This document shows positions 53,777 through 62,600 of a stretch of 64,000 nucleotides of DNA, piece after piece. The notes beneath the pieces are model-generated. The model was not told where the DNA came from. It did not search any database and was given only the letters and a program-made list of their open reading frames with translations. The stretch's first letter is position 1; each line of letters begins with the position of its first letter. Made by a program: the position numbers and the translations under genes. This stretch comes from Palleronia aestuarii (GTDB lineage Bacteria > Pseudomonadota > Alphaproteobacteria > Rhodobacterales > Rhodobacteraceae), in assembly GCF_003253995.1 (NCBI RefSeq), contig NZ_QKZL01000012.1, forward strand, positions 1 through 64,000, in the 5' to 3' direction.

Positions 53777-54492
53777 GCGAGGTCTCCTTTCTTCGCTTCC
53801 ATCTCTGCCAGCCATTCGTCGAAACCGGGCGGCGGACTGCCCGTGAAGCCCGCCAACTGATCGGCGAGGGCGCGTTCGAAAGCCGGGCGGCCGGTCCCGC
53901 GGGCCACGTAGTCCACCAGGTTCGGATAGGGATCGAGAAGTCCGGTCCCCTCGAGGGCTCGGAGCACGGAGACCATCATCAGATCGCCCGCCGCGAACGT
54001 ACCAGCGAACCACGCGGCATCGCCGAGCCGCGCCGACGCTTCCCCTAGACGTTCTGCGATCCGGGCCTCGACCGCGCGGCGGCGCGGCGCCGACCAGCTC
54101 TCGCCCGCCTCGAAGATCGTACAGATGGAATAGTCCGTGATCGGCGGCTCGATCGTATTCAGCGCGGCAAAGAGCCATTCGAGGGACCTGGCGCGGGCGG
54201 TCGGATCCTGGGGCATCAGGCCGTGGAACCGTTCCGCCACGTGCCAGACGATGGCGCCGGATTCGAAGAGGGTGAGATCCCCCTCCTCGAAGGTCGGGAT
54301 CTGTCCGAAGGGCTGGATCGCCCGGTGCGCCGCCGCTTTCTGGCTTCCCAGCGGCAGCAGGCGGACGGCATAGGACTGCCCTACCTCTTCAAGGGCCCAG
54401 CGGACGCGCAGATCGCGGACCTGTCCCCTGGCGAAGTCGGGGACCCAGTCGAAAGCGGTGAGGGTGATCGCGGCATCGGGATCAATGGGCAT
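53773..54492 (-). CDS. Glutathione S-transferase family protein
   Basis: A 239-residue GST. The thioredoxin-like domain (about 5-90) contains VRDLRVRWALEEVGQSYAVR, the cis-Pro in QPFGQIPTFEEGDLTLFESG and the ESGAI glutathione-binding turn. The helical domain follows, with WFAGTFAAGDLMMVSVLRAL. The ATG at 54492 begins MPIDPDAAITL and overlaps the preceding GST stop by 11 bp. It is clearly paralogous to that gene. It may conjugate or reduce electrophiles with glutathione. Confidence 0.88.
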   Translation of the reverse strand: MPIDPDAAITLTAFDWVPDFARGQVRDLRVRWALEEVGQSYAVRLLPLGSQKAAAHRAIQPFGQIPTFEEGDLTLFESGAIVWHVAERFHGLMPQDPTARARSLEWLFAALNTIEPPITDYSICTIFEAGESWSAPRRRAVEARIAERLGEASARLGDAAWFAGTFAAGDLMMVSVLRALEGTGLLDPYPNLVDYVARGTGRPAFERALADQLAGFTGSPPPGFDEWLAEMEAKKGDLA

Positions 54493-55153
54493 GGGGAACC
54501 TCCTCATGGCTTTCGTCAAAGGCCGCTTTCTGGGCACGGAAGGCGCGGAGGTAGGCCGGGCGGGCGGTTCCGCGAGCGACGTAATCGGCGAGAGTCCGGT
54601 ATTCCGAGGCGAGATCGGTCCCCTCGAGCCTTCGCAGCACTGTAATCATGATAAGATCGGCGGCGCTGAACTCGCCCTCGAGCCAGGCGCGCTGACCGAG
54701 CGCCGCGGCGAGTTCTCCCAGGCGCAGACGGATGCGTTCGTCGAGAAGCGCCTGTCGCGCCGCGAACCACGGACGGTCCCGTTCGAGATATCCCGCCTGC
54801 TCGCGTTCCACGATCGGCGGCTCGATCGTGGTGAGGGCGGCGAACATCCAGGACACCACCCGCTCCGCCGCCGTCTCGTCCGTCGGCAGGAGGCCCGGGT
54901 CGCGCCGCGCGATGGAGAGGACGATGGCGCCTGACTCGAAAAGCATGAGGTCGCCACGTCGGAACGTCGGGATCTGACCGAACGGATGGCGGGCGCGATG
55001 CGCCGAGGCCTTCAACTCCGCGAGGCTCACCCGCTCCTCATCGTAGCTCCGTCCCACTTCCTCGAGGGCCCAGCGGACGGGCATGTCGCGGGCAAGGCCG
55101 CGTCCCCCGTCGGGGGAGGCGCGGAAGACCGTGAGGACAGGATCACTTGGCAT
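54482..55153 (-). CDS. Glutathione S-transferase family protein, paralogue of the next gene
   Basis: A 223-residue GST with the same blocks as its neighbour: ARDMPVRWALEEVGRSYDEE, HPFGQIPTFRRGDLMLFESG (cis-Pro and ESGA) and AWLEGEFSAADLIMITVLRR. The two genes are a tandem duplication that has diverged considerably. It overlaps the upstream VOC gene by 11 bp and the downstream GST by 11 bp, so translation of the three is coupled. Confidence 0.88.
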   Translation of the reverse strand: MPSDPVLTVFRASPDGGRGLARDMPVRWALEEVGRSYDEERVSLAELKASAHRARHPFGQIPTFRRGDLMLFESGAIVLSIARRDPGLLPTDETAAERVVSWMFAALTTIEPPIVEREQAGYLERDRPWFAARQALLDERIRLRLGELAAALGQRAWLEGEFSAADLIMITVLRRLEGTDLASEYRTLADYVARGTARPAYLRAFRAQKAAFDESHEEVPHAH

Positions 55154-55565
55154 CGACCGATGCGGGATCGCCCGCCTCGGGGTTCATCGAGAGCGTCTCC
55201 CAGATATGCCCGTCGGGGTCCTCGAAGGCGCCGCCATACATGAAACCCTGATCCTTGATCTCTCGTACATTGCGCCCTCCGGCGGCGACGGCCCGACGGT
55301 GGATGTCGTCGACCTCGGCCTTGCCGTCGAAGGTGAGGCAGAGCAGTGCACCGCTCTGCGTCCTGGCGTCGATGATCGTCTTCTCGGTGAACGTCGCATA
55401 GAAGGGACGGTCGAGGAGCATGACGCTGATCGCCTCCGACCAGCGCATCGCGGAGGCCTGCGCATTGGAGAACGCATCGTTCTTCTCGAACCCCACGGCC
55501 TCGTAGAAGGCGGTCGCCCGGGCCACGTCCTCGACGGGCAGGTTGATGTAGATCGCTCGGGTCAT
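55143..55565 (-). CDS. VOC-family (glyoxalase-like) protein
   Basis: A 140-residue VOC protein, first gene of the operon. It begins MTRAIYINLPVEDVARATAF, has a paired beta-alpha-beta-beta-beta layout and ends GFMYGGAFEDPDGHIWETLS. This resembles the glyoxalase/bleomycin-resistance group in which the terminal Glu may be a metal ligand. With two GSTs downstream it suggests handling of reactive carbonyl or electrophilic compounds. The gap upstream to the BKACE gene is about 280 bp and contains no gene. Confidence 0.85.
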   Translation of the reverse strand: MTRAIYINLPVEDVARATAFYEAVGFEKNDAFSNAQASAMRWSEAISVMLLDRPFYATFTEKTIIDARTQSGALLCLTFDGKAEVDDIHRRAVAAGGRNVREIKDQGFMYGGAFEDPDGHIWETLSMNPEAGDPASVDAK

Positions 55566-55845
55566 TTCGGGTCCTCCTCGGTCACCGAACCAGCCGGATC
55601 GGCCTGACAAGAGGAGGCTAGGCGAGGACGGTTACTTTAAGCAACAAGAAAATTCCTTAAAGCAACTTCGCCTGCGGAATAACGCCGAGGCGTAGCGGTT
55701 CACTGGGCTTCCTATTCGCGAAGACCCCGCCTGGCACGGGAAAGGCCGCCGCCTCGACCGGGGCCGCGGCGCGTCTGCCGTGGAGGATTGCGCAGATCGT
55801 CGGGCCGCGCGCCGGCCCCTTCACGGGGGCGCGGCGCTCGATTGG

Positions 55846-56775
55846 CTAGAACGCCACCCGGTCGGCGCCTTTCAGCGACAGCATTTCGCGCGCTTCGTCG
55901 GGTGTCGCGAGTTCGAGGCCGAGCCCCTCGATGATCTTGCGGACCTGCTGGACCTGCTCGGCGTTCGAGGTCGCCATCCGGCCCGGGCCGCACCAAAGCG
56001 AATCCTCCAGACCGACGCGGACATTGCCCCCCATGGCGGCCGCGATCGCGGCGATCGGCATCTGGTTGCGCCCTGCGCCGAGGACGGACCAGCGGTAGGT
56101 GTCGCCGAAGAGCCGGTCGGCGGTGCGCTTCATGTGCTGCACGTCCTCGGGATGCGGACCGATGCCGCCCATGAGGCCGAAGACCGTCTGGATGAAGAAG
56201 GGCGGCTCGACCAGGCCCTGATCCGCGAAGTATCTCAGATTATAGAGATGCGAGGTGTCGTAGCACTCGAACTCGAACCGCGTCCCGTTCGGCCCGAGCG
56301 TCGTCAGGATATGCTCGACCTGTCCGAAGGTGTTCGAGAACAGGATGTCCTTGTTGCCGACATAGTCGCGCTCCCATTGATGCTCGAGATCGGGAAAGCG
56401 CTTGAGCATCTGGAAGAGGCCGAAGTTCATCGACCCCATGTTGAGCGAGGCGACCTCGGGCTGATAGGTCGCCGCGGGGCGGACGCGCTCCTCGATCGGC
56501 ATCGTCGGCGCGCCGCCGGTGGTGATGTTCACCACGCAGTCGGAGCGCTGCTTGATGACGCCGAGGAACGGCGCGAACGCCTCCGGCGACTGGTCGGGGC
56601 GGCCGTCTTCCGGATTGCGGGCATGGAGGTGGACGATCGCCGCCCCGGCCTCCGCCGCCCCGATGGCGGCCTCCGCGATCTCCGAGGCGGTCACGGGAAG
56701 CGCCTTCGACATCGACGGCGTGTGGATCGCGCCCGTGACGGCGCAGGTGACGATGACTTTGCGGGGTTTGGCCAT
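55846..56775 (-). CDS. Beta-keto acid cleavage enzyme (BKACE family)
   Basis: A 309-residue Zn2+ enzyme that reacts a beta-keto acid with acetyl-CoA to give a beta-keto-CoA product and a shorter acyl-CoA or acid. The first strand is VIVTCAVTGAIHTPSMSKAL. Metal ligands are in AAIVHLHARNPEDG (about 46-59, His-x-His) and NVRVGLEDSLW (about 250, Glu). NITTGGAPTM and SLNMGSMNFG are also family blocks. It lies 8 bp after a 3-hydroxyacyl dehydrogenase gene. In carnitine degradation (cdhA, cdhC) the same pair oxidises and cleaves carnitine. A cdhB-type thioesterase is missing here, so another beta-hydroxy acid is possible. Confidence 0.88.
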   Translation of the reverse strand: MAKPRKVIVTCAVTGAIHTPSMSKALPVTASEIAEAAIGAAEAGAAIVHLHARNPEDGRPDQSPEAFAPFLGVIKQRSDCVVNITTGGAPTMPIEERVRPAATYQPEVASLNMGSMNFGLFQMLKRFPDLEHQWERDYVGNKDILFSNTFGQVEHILTTLGPNGTRFEFECYDTSHLYNLRYFADQGLVEPPFFIQTVFGLMGGIGPHPEDVQHMKRTADRLFGDTYRWSVLGAGRNQMPIAAIAAAMGGNVRVGLEDSLWCGPGRMATSNAEQVQQVRKIIEGLGLELATPDEAREMLSLKGADRVAF

Positions 56776-56783
56776 GAACTTTC

Positions 56784-57734
56784 CTATTGGTTTCCGGCGT
56801 TGTGCAGATGTCGGCGCAGCGCGGCCAGGCGGAGGTCGCGCCGGTCCTGCCGGGCCCGGATCGCCTCCGGACCGCGCTCCTGCGGCCAGCTCTCGGCGAT
56901 CCGCGCAGCCCGGTCGAGATCGTAGACCTCGGGGCCCGCGGGATCGCCGGCGAGTCGGCGGTAGAAGCCCGCATAACGCGCCATGTAATCCTCGATCCCG
57001 CCCGGTGCGTTCAGGTCGATCGTCTCGATCGGCCCCATCAGGACCCAGCGTAGCCCAAGTCCGTCGCGGATCGTCGCGTCGAGCCCCTCGACGGAGACGA
57101 TGCCGTCGCCCAGGAGACGCATCGCCTCCGCGAGGAGCGCGCCCTGCAAGCGGTTGAGCACGAACCCGTCGAGTTCGCGGGTCATCCTGACGGGGCTCTG
57201 CCCGATCCGCGCGTAGAGCGCCTCCGCCCGGTCCATCGTCGCATCGTCGGTCCAGGGGGCGGGGCAGAGCTCGACCACGGGGATGAGATGGGGCGGATTG
57301 ACGGGGTGACCCACGAGGCAGCGATGCCGCCCCGGCAGCGCCTCCGTGAAGAGGGAGGGCACGATGGCGGAGGTGGAGGAGGCGAGGACGGCATCCTCCT
57401 CGGCGGCACGGTCGATCCGGGTGAAGAGGTCGATCTTCACCTCCCGGTCCTCGGGCCCGTTCTCCTGGACGAAGCCCGCGCCCGCGACGGCCTCCTCCAG
57501 CGTCCGGGCGACCGTCACCCGCGCGGCGGCGCCCTCGGGATCGTCCATCATCCCTTCCGCGGCGAGGCCTCGTGCGAGCGCCGCGAACGCGGAGGGAAAG
57601 TCGGCGCGGACCTTCTCGTCGGGATCCCAGATCTGCACGTCGAGACCGGCGCGGGCGAAGAGCGCGGTCCAGGACCGTCCGATCAGTCCGGCTCCGATGA
57701 TGGCGATGCGTCCGCCCGTTGCCGTGTCGTTCAT
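56784..57734 (-). CDS. 3-hydroxyacyl-CoA dehydrogenase-family NAD-dependent dehydrogenase (carnitine/gulonate dehydrogenase-like)
   Basis: A 316-residue protein of the short HADH group whose members oxidise free beta-hydroxy acids (L-carnitine, L-gulonate). The NAD-binding loop is IIGAGLIGRSW (about 11-21). VQENGPEDREVKIDLF, SSTSAIVPS (Ser) and VGHPVNPPHLIPVVEL (about 140-155, catalytic His) follow. The C-terminal domain has FVLNRLQGALLAEAMRLLGD and GLGLRWVLMGPIETIDLN. It overlaps the fused Liv gene by 4 bp and precedes BKACE, suggesting sequential oxidation and cleavage of the imported compound. Confidence 0.86.
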   Translation of the reverse strand: MNDTATGGRIAIIGAGLIGRSWTALFARAGLDVQIWDPDEKVRADFPSAFAALARGLAAEGMMDDPEGAAARVTVARTLEEAVAGAGFVQENGPEDREVKIDLFTRIDRAAEEDAVLASSTSAIVPSLFTEALPGRHRCLVGHPVNPPHLIPVVELCPAPWTDDATMDRAEALYARIGQSPVRMTRELDGFVLNRLQGALLAEAMRLLGDGIVSVEGLDATIRDGLGLRWVLMGPIETIDLNAPGGIEDYMARYAGFYRRLAGDPAGPEVYDLDRAARIAESWPQERGPEAIRARQDRRDLRLAALRRHLHNAGNQ

Positions 57735-60289
57735 AGCCAGAGCACCTTTCTACGCAGTTCGATATCCTCGGCGAGGTCGCGCGAGGGTCCCTCGTGGATC
57801 ACGGCGCCGCGTTCGAGCGCCACGGTCCGGTCCGACAGCGACAGCGCGAGGTCGAGGTTGTGATCGACGATGATGAGCGAGATCTCCTGCCGCAGCGCGT
57901 CGAAGCTCTCGAAGAGCTGTTCGACGATCGCGGGTGCCAGACCCTCGAACGGCTCGTCGAGGAGCAGGAGCCGCGTATCCCCCGAGAGAGCGCGCGCGAC
58001 GGCGGCCATTTGCTGCTCGCCGCCCGACAGGTAGTCGGCCGGCGTGTCGATCCGATCCTTCAGGCGCGGGAAGTATTCGAAAATCCGGTCGTCGTCCCAG
58101 TGCACGCCGGTCCCGTTGCGCCGCTTCAGCCGTCCGAGCTCAAGGTTCTGTCCCACGCTCATCCCCGCGAAGAGGCCGCGGCCCTGCGGGACATAGCTGA
58201 TCCCGCGGCGCGCCATCTCCGCGGCGGGAAGGCCCGCGAGATCGGCGCCGTCCATGCGGATCTCGCCCGACCCCACGGGCGCGATGCCGATGAGCGCCTT
58301 CAGGAGCGTGGACTTGCCCGCGCCGTTGCGGCCCAGGAGCGCTAGGATCTCGTTCTCGTGTACGTCGAAGGTGACGTCGTTCAGGATGTGGCTCTTGCCG
58401 TAGCTCACGTTCACGTCCCGAAGCGAGATCAGCGCCGCGTCGCGAGCGGCGGAGGCACGCGGCGTGGCCGAGAGGCTGTCGGCGCCCGAGCCGATGTAGA
58501 TCTCCTGCACCTCCGAACTCGTGCGGGCCTCGTCCACGCTTCCATCGAGCAGGACCCGCCCCTCGTTCATCACGGTGACGCGGTCGGCGAGTTCGAAGAC
58601 CCGGTCGATGTCGTGCTCGACGAGGAGGATCGGGATGTCGGAGGAGAGCGACTTGATGAGCCGTCCCACCCGTTCCCGCTCCGCCGCGGAAAGACCGGCA
58701 AGCGGTTCGTCGGCGAGCAGGATCCGCGGCCCTGCCGCGAGCGCGATCCCCAGATCGAGCAGCCTCTGCCCGCCGTAGGAGAGGGCGTCGGCCCGCGCCT
58801 CGCCCATCCCGGCGAGGCCCATATAGGCCATCACCGCCTCGGTGCGCTCGTTGACCTCCTCGAGGTCGCGGGCGCGGCGGAGCGGATGCATGCGCGCCGG
58901 GTCGTTCGACTGGACCGCGATGCGGACATTCTCGCGCACGGTGAGTTCAGGGAAAAGGTTGGTGATCTGGAACGACCGCCCGACACCCGCCGCGGCGATC
59001 TCTTCCGGCGTGCGTCCCGAAAGTGGCTGACCGCCGAGGCGCACGGCGCCCGCATCGGGGGCATGGAGGCCCGACATGAGGTTGAAGGCGGTGGTCTTGC
59101 CCGCCCCGTTCGGCCCGATGAGCGCATGAAGGCTCCGGTCGGCCACGCGGAGCGAGACGTCGTCCACGGCGCGCAGACCGCCAAAGGACTTCGCGAGACC
59201 GTCGGCCTCCAGGATGGCGCCGTCGCGATGATCGCGGGGCTTCAGGAAATCGGGCAGGGGCGTCGTCTCCGCCCGGCGACCTGCCATTGCCGCGCCGCTT
59301 TCCGGGTCCGGCCGGAGCGCGCGCCGGATCTGGCCCGGGAGCCCCACCAGCCCCTCGCGGGCGAAGAGCACGAAGCCCATGAAGACGAGACCGAACCAGA
59401 GAAGCCAGTTGTCGGTGTAGATCGACAGGTATTCGCGGAAGAGGATGTAGAAGAGCGCGCCGATGCAGGGCCCGAGAAAGCCGCGCATCCCTCCGATCAC
59501 GACCATGGCGAGAAGCTCGCCCGAGAAGATCACCGACATCGGCTCCGCCGACGTCATGCGATTCTTGTAGAGCAGGAGCGCGCCCGCGAAGGCCGTGATC
59601 ATCGCGGAGACGATGAAGGCCGCGAGCTTGTAGCGATCGACGCGGTAGCCCAGGAACCGCGTCCGCTCCTCGTTCTCGCGAATGGCGAGGAGCACGGTGC
59701 CGAGCGGCGAGTTGACGAAGCGCCAGAGGAGCCCGAGCACTCCCATCGCGAGGACGGCGACGAGCCAGTAATAGGGGGCCGACATCTCGAAATCGAGCCC
59801 GAGGAAGGCGGGACGCGCGATCCCTCCGAGACCGTTCTCGCCGCCCGTGACCTCGGTCCAGCGATAGGCGATGGCGAAACCCATCGCGGCGAGCGCGAGC
59901 GTCAGGAGCGAGAAGTAGACCCCCCGCCGCCGGAGGATGAGCGCACCGAAGACCGACGCGACGATCCCGGTCAGGACCAGCATCCCGAGGATCGGCAGCC
60001 AGAATCCGCCGCCCATCGCGAGTGAAATGAGCCCCGCGGCATAGGCGCCGAGCCCGAACCAGGCGCCGTGACCGAAGGAGACGAGGCCCGTCTGGCCGGC
60101 GAGCACGTTGAGGCCCATGCAGGCGACGGCGAAGACCACGACCTCGGTGGCGGAAGTATAGGTGAGCCCCGCCGCGATCAGAACGAAGGGCAGCGCGACG
60201 AGCCCCGCGCCCGCGAGGAGAAGGGGGTGGAGGAGGGCGAAACGCCGGGTCTGCGCCGCGTCGTACCCGGTCGTGGGACTATCGGTCAT
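57731..60289 (-). CDS. Branched-chain-type ABC transporter: LivM permease, LivG and LivF ATPases fused in one protein
   Basis: A single 852-residue chain. Residues about 20-325 form a LivM permease (VACMGLNVLAGQTGLVSFGH, GAYAAGLIS, LLAIRENEERTRFLGYRVDR). After a linker with LPDFLKPRDHRDGA, LivG spans about 355-600 with Walker A GPNGAGKTT, RSFQITNLF, signature LSYGGQRL and LLADEPLAGLS. LivF spans about 615-852 with Walker A GRNGAGKST, VPQGRGLF, signature LSGGEQQM and LLLDEPFEGLAP. No stop or start interrupts it. With LivH and the binding protein upstream it makes a complete importer from three genes instead of five. Confidence 0.92.
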   Translation of the reverse strand: MTDSPTTGYDAAQTRRFALLHPLLLAGAGLVALPFVLIAAGLTYTSATEVVVFAVACMGLNVLAGQTGLVSFGHGAWFGLGAYAAGLISLAMGGGFWLPILGMLVLTGIVASVFGALILRRRGVYFSLLTLALAAMGFAIAYRWTEVTGGENGLGGIARPAFLGLDFEMSAPYYWLVAVLAMGVLGLLWRFVNSPLGTVLLAIRENEERTRFLGYRVDRYKLAAFIVSAMITAFAGALLLYKNRMTSAEPMSVIFSGELLAMVVIGGMRGFLGPCIGALFYILFREYLSIYTDNWLLWFGLVFMGFVLFAREGLVGLPGQIRRALRPDPESGAAMAGRRAETTPLPDFLKPRDHRDGAILEADGLAKSFGGLRAVDDVSLRVADRSLHALIGPNGAGKTTAFNLMSGLHAPDAGAVRLGGQPLSGRTPEEIAAAGVGRSFQITNLFPELTVRENVRIAVQSNDPARMHPLRRARDLEEVNERTEAVMAYMGLAGMGEARADALSYGGQRLLDLGIALAAGPRILLADEPLAGLSAAERERVGRLIKSLSSDIPILLVEHDIDRVFELADRVTVMNEGRVLLDGSVDEARTSSEVQEIYIGSGADSLSATPRASAARDAALISLRDVNVSYGKSHILNDVTFDVHENEILALLGRNGAGKSTLLKALIGIAPVGSGEIRMDGADLAGLPAAEMARRGISYVPQGRGLFAGMSVGQNLELGRLKRRNGTGVHWDDDRIFEYFPRLKDRIDTPADYLSGGEQQMAAVARALSGDTRLLLLDEPFEGLAPAIVEQLFESFDALRQEISLIIVDHNLDLALSLSDRTVALERGAVIHEGPSRDLAEDIELRRKVLWL

Positions 60290-60295
60290 GGCCGC

Positions 60296-61174
60296 TCACT
60301 CGAAGCGCAGGATGCGCTCGCCCAGCAGTCCGCGCGGGCGCGCGAGGAGGACGAGGAACATCAGGAGGTAGATCGCGGCCGTAGAATAGGCGGAAAGGCC
60401 GACCCCGATGAGCACGCCCTTCGTCAGACCGACGAGGAGCGCCGCGAGGATGACCCCCCAGAAGGAGCCGAGGCCGCCGATCACCACGACGACGAAGGCC
60501 GGCACGATAACCTCCGCCCCCATCGCGGGATGGACGGAGTAGATCGGCGCGAGGAGCACGCCCGCGAGCCCCGCGAGCCCGATCCCGATCCCCGCAACGA
60601 TCGAGAGATAGGGGCGCAGCGAGATGCCGAGCGATCCGACGATGTCGGGATTCTGCACGCCCGCCCGCACGATCCGCCCGAACGCGCTACGATTGAGCAG
60701 CACCCAGAGCGCCGCGACCGCGACGATCGCCACGGCGATGAGGAAGACGCGGTAGCGCGAATAGATGAAGTCGCCCAGGAAGACCTGTCCCCTGAGGATG
60801 TCGGGCATCGCGTAGGAGAGCGGCGCGGCCCCGAAGATCCAGCGCAGCCCCTGCTCGATCACCATGGCGAGCCCGAAGGTCAGTAGCAGCGAATAGAGCG
60901 GGTCGATGCGGTAGAACCGCGTGAAGAGCGTCCGCTCGACGATCATCCCGAGGCCCGCGACGAGGAGCGGCGCGAGGATCAGCGCGCCGAAATAGCCCGT
61001 ATAGGGCGTGATCAGGATCGCGGCATAGGCGCCGATCGCGAAAAAGGCGCCATGCGCGAGGTTGATGATCCCGCCGAGCGAGAAGATCAGCGACAGGCCG
61101 AGCGCGATGAGGAGATAGTAGACCCCGTCGAGAAGCCCGTTCAGAACCTGCGTCAGGAAGAGTTCGATATACAT
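60296..61174 (-). CDS. livH: Branched-chain-type ABC transporter permease (LivH)
   Basis: A 292-residue permease with about eight membrane segments. LivH signatures: LFLTQVLNGLLDGVYYLLIA at the start, GGIINLAHGAFFAIGAYAA (about 33-51), the coupling loop GRIVRAGVQNPDIVGSLGIS (about 176-195) and VVIGGLGSFWGVILAALLVG. ATG 61174 fits the family start; the longer open frame runs back through the binding-protein gap. It pairs with the LivM part of the fused protein 6 bp downstream. Confidence 0.93.
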   Translation of the reverse strand: MYIELFLTQVLNGLLDGVYYLLIALGLSLIFSLGGIINLAHGAFFAIGAYAAILITPYTGYFGALILAPLLVAGLGMIVERTLFTRFYRIDPLYSLLLTFGLAMVIEQGLRWIFGAAPLSYAMPDILRGQVFLGDFIYSRYRVFLIAVAIVAVAALWVLLNRSAFGRIVRAGVQNPDIVGSLGISLRPYLSIVAGIGIGLAGLAGVLLAPIYSVHPAMGAEVIVPAFVVVVIGGLGSFWGVILAALLVGLTKGVLIGVGLSAYSTAAIYLLMFLVLLARPRGLLGERILRFE

Positions 61175-61235
61175 CTGCGCGGATCCTCCCGCAGGTGGAC
61201 GGGACGCACGGCCGACCCGTGCGTCCGCGCCCCGG

Positions 61236-62480
61236 TCAGCTGGAGAAGGTGCAGGCGCCCTCGGTACTCTGCGCGAGCACGTCGAGCGGCTGGTCCTCGC
61301 CGGGGATCGGTCCCGACGTGGTGAAGATGTCCCATTCGTTCTCGACCGCGTCGGGATCGAGCGCGGTGATCGCATAGATCTCCTGGATCAGCTGGTGATC
61401 CTCGGGCCTGAAATAGGCCTGCCGCGTCTTCTGCACGTCGAACTTGGCCTCGTCGCTCTCGAAATAGGCGATGAGCTCGTCGCCGTTGGCGCCGCCGATC
61501 GCATCGATCCCCTGCGCCACGATCTTCAGGGCATTGTAATCGCCCCAGGCCTGGTTCTCCGGCGGCTTGCCGTATTTGTCGGTGAAGGTCTTGGTGAACG
61601 ACTTCGATTCCTCGGTATCGACAAGGTGGTTCCAGACATTGGGCCAGGTGCCGCGGAAGTTCCGCGCCCCCGCGGCCCAGGCGGCCACCGTGTCGAAGCC
61701 GAAGCCCCCGAGCGTGAAGTCGAGGCCGAACTCGCCGTACTGCTTGAAGAAGTTGGTGATCTGCGTGCCCGCGAGGTTCAGCGCGACGACATCCGGCTCC
61801 ACCTGCCGGATCTTCAGGAGATACGAGGAAAAGTCGGTGGCGTCCGTGGGTACCATCTCCTCGGCCACGATATTGCCCCCGTTGGCCTCGAGGAAGCTCT
61901 TGGCGGCGCGCAGCAGGTCGTGGCCGAAAGCGTAATCTGCGTTGAGCGTGTACCAGTCCTTGCCGTCGACGAGGCCCTCGTTCTGAAAGTACCGCCCCTC
62001 CGCGTTGACGTACATCGCGTTCTCGGTCTCGACATGGAACATGTAGCGGTTGCAATCCGACCCGCGAAGCGCGTCCGAATTGCCGCCCGTATTCACGAAG
62101 AGCTTGCCGTAGCGGGCCGCGACTTGGCTGATCGTCAGGCAGGATGCGGACGAAATTTCGCCCAGGATCATCTCCACCCCGTCGCGCTCGAACATCCGCT
62201 CGGCCTTGGTTGAGGCCGTCTGCGCGTTGACGCTGTCCTCCTTCAAAAGCTCGATCTGTCGGCCACCGACGCCGCCATTCGCGTTGATCTCCTCGAGAGC
62301 GAGGTCGACGCCCATCTGCCCGTATTCCCCGAGCGGTCCGAGAAAGCCCGTGAGCGGCGTCAGGTGCCCGATCTTCAGCGGACCCGACTGGGCGCGGAGA
62401 TAGGTCGGCGCGGCGAGACCCAGGGCAAGCCCGGCCGTTCCGCCCTGCAGGAAAAGCCTGCGGTTCGTCCTTGTCTTCAT
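61236..62480 (-). CDS. Branched-chain-type ABC transporter substrate-binding protein (LivK-like)
   Basis: A 414-residue periplasmic protein. The start MKTRTNRRLFLQGGTAGLAL with an RR-x-F-L pattern and an AQ site near residue 36 suggests a Tat signal. Mature features are LKIGHLTPLTGFLGPLGEYG, LALEEINANGGVGGRQIELL, DGVEMILGEISSASCLTISQ and the ligand-region NTGGNSDALRG. It belongs to the amide/urea and short-acid group of LivK relatives. The ligand is unknown; the downstream dehydrogenase and BKACE point to a beta-hydroxy acid such as a carnitine-like compound. First gene of the operon, 121 bp from the divergent GntR gene. Confidence 0.9.
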   Translation of the reverse strand: MKTRTNRRLFLQGGTAGLALGLAAPTYLRAQSGPLKIGHLTPLTGFLGPLGEYGQMGVDLALEEINANGGVGGRQIELLKEDSVNAQTASTKAERMFERDGVEMILGEISSASCLTISQVAARYGKLFVNTGGNSDALRGSDCNRYMFHVETENAMYVNAEGRYFQNEGLVDGKDWYTLNADYAFGHDLLRAAKSFLEANGGNIVAEEMVPTDATDFSSYLLKIRQVEPDVVALNLAGTQITNFFKQYGEFGLDFTLGGFGFDTVAAWAAGARNFRGTWPNVWNHLVDTEESKSFTKTFTDKYGKPPENQAWGDYNALKIVAQGIDAIGGANGDELIAYFESDEAKFDVQKTRQAYFRPEDHQLIQEIYAITALDPDAVENEWDIFTTSGPIPGEDQPLDVLAQSTEGACTFSS

Positions 62481-62541
62481 GGTGTCCCCTCCCTTCGAAC
62501 GTCCGGCTCGGCCACTGGCCGTCTCCCCCCGGATTGTCGAT

Positions 62542-62560
62542 CTGTGATGTGAGATCACAG
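62542..62560. promoter_or_regulatory. 19-bp perfect inverted repeat in the divergent gap, candidate GntR/FadR-type operator
   Basis: CTGTGAT (62542-62548) and ATCACAG (62554-62560) are exact complements around five bases. It is the only strong dyad in the 121-bp gap between the Liv operon and the GntR gene. FadR-subfamily regulators commonly bind TNGTN-type dyads of this size, so control of both directions is likely. Confidence 0.6.
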
Positions 62561-62600
62561 TTGTCGCGGGCGGGGGTGTGTGTCAAGACTTGTCTCAACG

